This document shows, one piece after another, positions 8,601-11,883 of a stretch of 11,883 nucleotides of DNA. The translations under genes and the position numbers were made by a program. The notes beneath the pieces were generated by a model. The model had not been told where the DNA came from. It made no database searches and saw nothing but the letters and a program-made list of their open reading frames with translations. Source of the stretch: Hamiltosporidium magnivora (lineage: Eukaryota; Microsporidia; Dubosqiidae); assembly GCA_004325065.1 (NCBI GenBank), contig PITI01000479.1:1-11883 (forward strand). The letters run 5' to 3'. Numbering within the stretch: the first letter of the stretch is position 1; each line of letters opens with the position of its first letter.

Positions 8601-8604
8601 AAAA
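8601..8604 (-). terminator. RNA polymerase III T-run after the tRNA
   Basis: On the minus strand TTTT begins two bases after the discriminator base of the tRNA, the normal Pol III stop signal. Confidence 0.7.
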
Positions 8605-8606
8605 TT

Positions 8607-8679
8607 CGAACTCACGGGGATTCGAACCCCGAATCTCCGGCTTCGTAGACCGACGCTTTAACCATTGAGCTATGAGTCC
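8607..8679 (-). tRNA. tRNA-Arg (anticodon ACG)
   Basis: The 73-nt minus-strand sequence folds into a complete cloverleaf. The acceptor arms GGACTCA and TGAGTTC pair with one G-U. The D arm GCTC/AAGC has a 13-22 mismatch and an 8-nt loop containing GG. The anticodon stem TCGGT/GCCGG encloses the loop CTACGAA, giving ACG at 34-36. The variable loop has 5 nt, and the T arm is CGGGG/CCCCG with TTCGAAT. The discriminator is G. ACG, read as ICG after deamination, decodes CGT, CGC and CGA; CGT and CGA are prominent in the HMG gene. The internal B box GGTTCGAATCC maps to 8618-8628 and the A box to about 8662-8673. There is no intron and CCA is not encoded. Confidence 0.97.
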
Positions 8680-8923
8680 TCTACTTCTGTAGTTTTGACA
8701 AATAAATCTTAGTATATAATTATTAAGAATTAAACTATTTTTTTAATCTTTCTAAGTCTTCATTTACATATTCATAAGTGCTTAAATTATAATTATTTTG
8801 AGGCAAATTAAATATAGAAATTCTATATATTTAACACAAATTATTAGCAGTCTTTCATTTTCTTTTTTATTTTAGAAGATTTTTTAAAACCGTTAATTTT
8901 AATAATAAAACAACTTTAACTAA

Positions 8924-9228
8924 GAACACCAATTCCTTATCATTGACACCCCTTTGTTTACAATAAATATTCTTATAATTAACACCCCTTTAGCTAACAA
9001 CACCAATTCCTTATCACTAACACCTCTTTGATTAATATCCATATCCCGGTAATTAACACCCCTTTAGCTAAGAACACCAATTCCTTATCACTAACACCTC
9101 TTTGATTAATATCCATATCCCGGTAATTAACACTCCTTAGCTAAGTAGACCGATGGCAGATAATTAAAACCCCTTTAATTACTATAAATAAACCCTACAA
9201 CAGCCTAGTAATTAACACCACTTTATTT
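8924..9228 (+). repeat. Array of TTAACACCCCTTTAA-like elements upstream of the AT-hook/SAP gene
   Basis: Eight elements in one orientation have cores starting at about 8952, 8988, 9026, 9062, 9100, 9136, 9173 and 9221. Spacings are 36-38 bases except the last. 8976-9049 and 9050-9123 are a 74-base tandem duplication with a single difference (C at 8998, G at 9072). A third copy begins at 9124 and breaks off near 9145; a piece of the module (GAACACCAATTCCTTATCA) also precedes the array at 8924. Cores alternate TAACACCCCTTTAG and TAACACCTCTTTG. The element, spacing, 74-base period and alternation match the array upstream of the HMG gene. It ends 115 bases before the start codon at 9344. Confidence 0.92.
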
Positions 9229-9319
9229 ACATTACTTATAAAACACTGTATCATCTGCAATCTGTAGCAAAAAGGAAAGTAAAACACATCTGTAACACTT
9301 AAAGATTAAACAAAAGAAA

Positions 9320-9325
9320 ATGTAA
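9320..9325 (+). other. Start-stop element (ATGTAA) upstream of the SAP gene
   Basis: ATG followed directly by TAA lies 24 bases before the real ATG, in the context AAAAGAAAATGTAA, which resembles the real start context AAAAAAAATG. If transcribed, such a minimal uORF would hold up or divert initiating ribosomes. The transcript start is unknown. Confidence 0.25.
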
Positions 9326-9343
9326 AACTACAAAACAAAAAAA

Positions 9344-10189
9344 ATGTCAGATCGACTCCCACAAGACATAAACAATATAGAAATACCATCACGTGGCAGA
9401 CCACGCAAGAAAGAGATGCATTTAGACGGATTAACCGACGAACAACGTATGGAATATTTCAATGCGAAAGGAATATCGCCCGGTCAACTTTTTGGCGATG
9501 ATACTGGTATGAGAGATAGACGTACAGATTTCAACACATTTGATTATGGGGGGCCACAACCAATGAATAACAATCCTCAGCAGTATCCTCAGCCATACAC
9601 ACAGCCGCCATACTCTCAGCCATACACACAGCCATATAATTCTTTTTATCCTGAATATCCTTTCTACCAGCCACTGAATGACAATCCGTGGATGAATAGA
9701 AAAAAAAGAAAGAATAATCCTCTTCTCTGGCAATATATTAAACACCATCAAGATTTTTATCCAAATATACTTCACCCGTCCAAATATAGTTCTTTAGATT
9801 TCATACAAGGCACAGATAAATCACAGAAGATGTATATCGGTACTATAAAACGAGCACCGCCTTTTATTGAGAAGAATAATCATAATTCTATTCTTCCTTT
9901 GTATCTGAACAGTGCCCATCCCACAGAGCAACAGCATATTGATGAGTTTAAAAAGATATCGACTAATTTTCTTAATAAGACAGTAGAATTAGACTATGAA
10001 AATGTTACTGTACAGCAACTTAAGGCAATTATGAAAGAGTTTGGGTTGAATCATACTGGTAAAAAGATTGATTTGATTGACAGGGTCAAAACCACAATAA
10101 CAAAAATAGAAGAGAGAAAGAGGAAAGATAAGAAACAAAGTCAGGAGATACCTGAGGATGATAAGGATTTGAATTTTCTCTTTTTTTAA
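9344..10189 (+). CDS. AT-hook and SAP-domain nuclear DNA-binding protein
   Basis: The 281-residue protein combines two DNA-binding modules. An AT-hook, RGRPRKK, lies at residues 17-23; it is a minor-groove binder of AT-rich DNA. Residues 69-110 are Pro/Gln/Tyr-rich with QPYTQP-type repeats, encoded by a 17-base direct repeat at 9590-9606 and 9617-9633. A basic cluster RKKRK (119-123) may be a nuclear localisation signal. A SAP domain at about 219-253 shows VTVQQLKAIMKEFGL, then GKKIDLIDRV, the conserved Leu, Gly and Lys pattern. The C-terminus is charged (EERKRKDKKQ, then acidic). AT-hook and SAP proteins typically act in chromatin organisation, transcription or RNA processing; which applies here is not visible. 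The start is the first ATG not immediately closed by a stop. Arrays lie on both sides, and the coding region is richer in G+C than the spacers. The domain calls are firm; the overall architecture is unfamiliar. Confidence 0.92.
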   Translation: MSDRLPQDINNIEIPSRGRPRKKEMHLDGLTDEQRMEYFNAKGISPGQLFGDDTGMRDRRTDFNTFDYGGPQPMNNNPQQYPQPYTQPPYSQPYTQPYNSFYPEYPFYQPLNDNPWMNRKKRKNNPLLWQYIKHHQDFYPNILHPSKYSSLDFIQGTDKSQKMYIGTIKRAPPFIEKNNHNSILPLYLNSAHPTEQQHIDEFKKISTNFLNKTVELDYENVTVQQLKAIMKEFGLNHTGKKIDLIDRVKTTITKIEERKRKDKKQSQEIPEDDKDLNFLFF

Positions 10190-10215
10190 ATAATAAATAT
10201 AGAAAAAGGAAGGAG

Positions 10216-10483
10216 AAAAGGTGATAAATTATAAATAGAATTTAAGGGTGTTAATTTTGAAATATAAAGGAGGTGTTAATTATATAGGGATGAGACGGGG
10301 TGTTAATTAAACAGACTCGTAGTGTGTTAATTATCAATTGTATAGGAGGTGTTATTTATAAATAGTGTCATGGGGTGTTAACTTATTTAACGTATAGAAG
10401 GTATCAATTATATAGACATATAAATAAATGGTGTTAACTATACTAATATATGTATGTACTAATTTATAAAAGATGTTAAGTAT
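10216..10483 (-). repeat. Inverted array of TTAACACC-like elements downstream of the SAP gene
   Basis: Nine to ten copies of GGTGTTAATT (minus strand AATTAACACC) have GTGTTA or its equivalent at 10248, 10273, 10300, 10324, 10349, 10375, 10401, 10431 and 10473, with a weak first unit near 10220. Spacing is 24-27 bases for the first seven and then lengthens. Read on the minus strand the cores again vary between CACCCC and CACCTCC. Orientation is opposite to the upstream array, so the two arrays face each other across the gene. The array begins only about 30-60 bases after the stop codon and may lie in the 3' untranslated region. Confidence 0.88.
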
Positions 10484-11163
10484 ATAAAAGTTATAACAAA
10501 TTTATAAAAAGTTTTAAACCAAAGAACAAATGTATAAAAACAATAAAAATATTTATTAAATTTGTATTATAGGTGCGAACAAGACTAAATTTATTAAATT
10601 TTGTATAATTTGTAAATTTATTTGTTATTTTATATTAGAATAGAATATAGACAGACAAACTTATAAGTAAAAAATGATGTTTTAGATAATATATGTTGCA
10701 ATTTATCTACTTTTATATACTTTTCTTTGAAAAACAGCCGAATTATTGGCTTTAGCAGAATAATTTATTGCGAATACATCAATAAAACATCGGCTAATTA
10801 ATATAAAATATGAAATGAAGATAATTACTAGAAATAGAAAAAATGATAAAATCGAGACCTTATAACGAATGCGAAGGGAAAAACAATTAAAAAAATTGTG
10901 AAATATGAGCGGTCAATTCATCTTATCAAAAAACATTTGTTTCTTTATAAAACTGACTATGTAATTTTTTTTAGCGATTTTGGTTGTGTGTTTTTTGTGT
11001 AATTCGAGAAGAAATTGTTTTTCTCAATCTCAATAACATAAAAGTGTGTTTAACTGATCTTAATATACATTTGACTCGATTTATATTAAAATAAAAATAC
11101 GGTTTAAATGTATTTAAATTTACTAACATTATACCTAGTAAAACCTAAAATTATCTTTAAAAT
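10484..11163. other. Intergenic spacer, nothing firm
   Basis: AT-rich DNA. A 19-codon ORF starts at about 10905 (MSGQFILSKNICFFIKLTM), and after its stop the same frame continues with a hydrophobic run, FFLAILVVCFLC. This could be a relic of a small membrane protein but is too short to call. No RNA gene or repeat is recognised. Confidence 0.5.
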
Positions 11164-11247
11164 ATGAATGCAAAGAGATTAAGAAAGCCTAATTATGTTT
11201 ATTAAATGAATGCTAAGAAATTGAAGCGGTTAAACTATGAATTAGAA
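11164..11247 (+). repeat. 42-bp tandem duplication carrying two mini-ORFs
   Basis: 11164-11205 and 11206-11247 are adjacent 42-base copies in the same frame, about 60 percent identical overall and nearly identical over the first 17 bases (ATGAATGC.AAGA.ATT). Each starts with ATG and reads MNAKRLRKPNYVY then stop, and MNAKKLKRLNYELEIYIF then stop. Differences often keep residue type (R/K, Y), as if the copies once encoded protein. A weaker echo (AAAGATTAAG) lies near 11288. The function is unknown. Confidence 0.5.
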
Positions 11248-11818
11248 ATTTATATTTTTTAAAACAAAATTTTGAAGCAAGCCTAAAGATTAAGCTTTGG
11301 AAAAGTTTCTGAATATACAAGAAACCTAATTGAACAGCAGGTTAAACTTTAATATTTAAATCGGATACGCGTAAAGTTCTGTTTGAACAATAGGATAAGT
11401 TAATTTTAACATTTCAGATAAGTTTTAAAAAACATCACCTCTTTAATAGTTCGAAGCAAGATTAATTGAGCATTTTAAAGGATAAAATTATAATTTTCCA
11501 ATTAATCATAGATTTGCTCATCAAGATATGAAATTTCAAACACAATAAAATAAAATATTTAGCGAAATAAAAGCCACAATCTTAAATAATTCACATTTGA
11601 AAATACAGAATAGATTCATTACAATAATAATAAAAATAAAGAAAAAGAAAATCGAGTATAATATATAGAGATTTAATATCTAATTAGTCACAATTTCAAC
11701 AAAATATGTAAAGAATATCTTTTTTGGAAATAAATGTCAATAGAGCATATATTTTGAGCCGATTTGATATGTGAGAACTAAATGATTCTAGGAGCTACAA
11801 AACCAAGTTTAGTAATGC
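11248..11818. other. AT-rich spacer with possible relics
   Basis: No intact gene is visible. Short coding-like bits occur, such as FGKVSEYTRNLIEQQVKL near 11300, in broken frames. An isolated CATCACCTCTTTAAT near 11433 resembles one array element but has no neighbours. I see nothing else. Confidence 0.45.
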
Positions 11819-11883
11819 AATTGTAAAATACCAATACTTATGTATATCGAGCCAGGTATCATTATTCAAGCTAAATTCGGAAA
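11819..11883 (+). pseudogene. Possible ISXO2/Merlin-type transposase fragment at the window edge
   Basis: The frame through the ATG at 11840 reads MYIEPGIIIQAKFGK up to the last base. ISXO2-like (IS1595/Merlin) DDE transposases, common in microsporidia and animals, carry a GGPG..V(E/Q)IDE.KFGKRK block around the first catalytic aspartate. The match would be P-G-III-Q then A-K-F-G-K, with the three IDE residues missing, so the copy would be catalytically dead. Upstream the same frame has stops. Only about 15 residues are available and the window ends inside the match, so this is tentative. Confidence 0.28.

Noticed and set aside
9431..9775. 114-codon minus-strand ORF inside the SAP gene
   Set aside because: It is antisense to the Pro/Gln/Tyr-rich region, which yields Trp/Arg/Leu-rich nonsense; the plus strand has clear AT-hook and SAP motifs.

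Overview
The window looks like nuclear DNA of a very AT-rich, compact-gene eukaryote, most likely a microsporidian. This is inferred from intronless genes with short termini, a CCC motif just upstream of two start codons (as described for microsporidia), a eukaryotic tRNA-Arg with internal promoter boxes, and Asn/Lys/Ile-rich orphan proteins. The species cannot be named from this sequence. Gene density is low for the group: four convincing protein genes and one tRNA in 11.9 kb.

Layout. Positions 1-125 hold a decayed fragment. 290-768 is an array of TTAACACCCCTTTAA-like elements leading into a two-HMG-box chromatin protein (770-1291, +). The convergent gap 1292-2051 contains an 11-bp minisatellite. 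2052-3110 (-) is an orphan 352-residue protein with an Asn/Thr-rich tract. 3111-4704 is a divergent intergenic region with weak signs of a decayed minus-strand gene. 4705-6297 (+) is an orphan 530-residue protein with CCCA directly before its ATG. 6840-7631 is a GC-elevated relic whose open segments all lie in one plus-strand frame and whose 3' part resembles the fragment at 57-125. 8607-8679 (-) is tRNA-Arg(ACG). 8924-9228 is a second array of the same elements leading into an AT-hook/SAP-domain protein (9344-10189, +). 10216-10483 is a third array, in the opposite orientation. The last 1.4 kb holds no intact gene, only a duplicated mini-ORF and a possible fragment of an ISXO2/Merlin-type transposase at the window edge.

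Main point. The two genes with recognisable chromatin proteins are the only ones with these arrays. The two upstream arrays share the core, a roughly 37-bp spacing, a 74-bp higher-order period, and alternation of a CACCCCTTT-type and a CACCTCTT-type element. The AT-hook/SAP gene also has an inverted array after its stop codon, with about 25-bp spacing. This suggests a shared cis-regulatory system for nuclear architectural proteins, perhaps bound by those proteins. That function is inference; the repeats themselves are read directly from the sequence. These two genes are also visibly richer in G+C than the two orphan genes.
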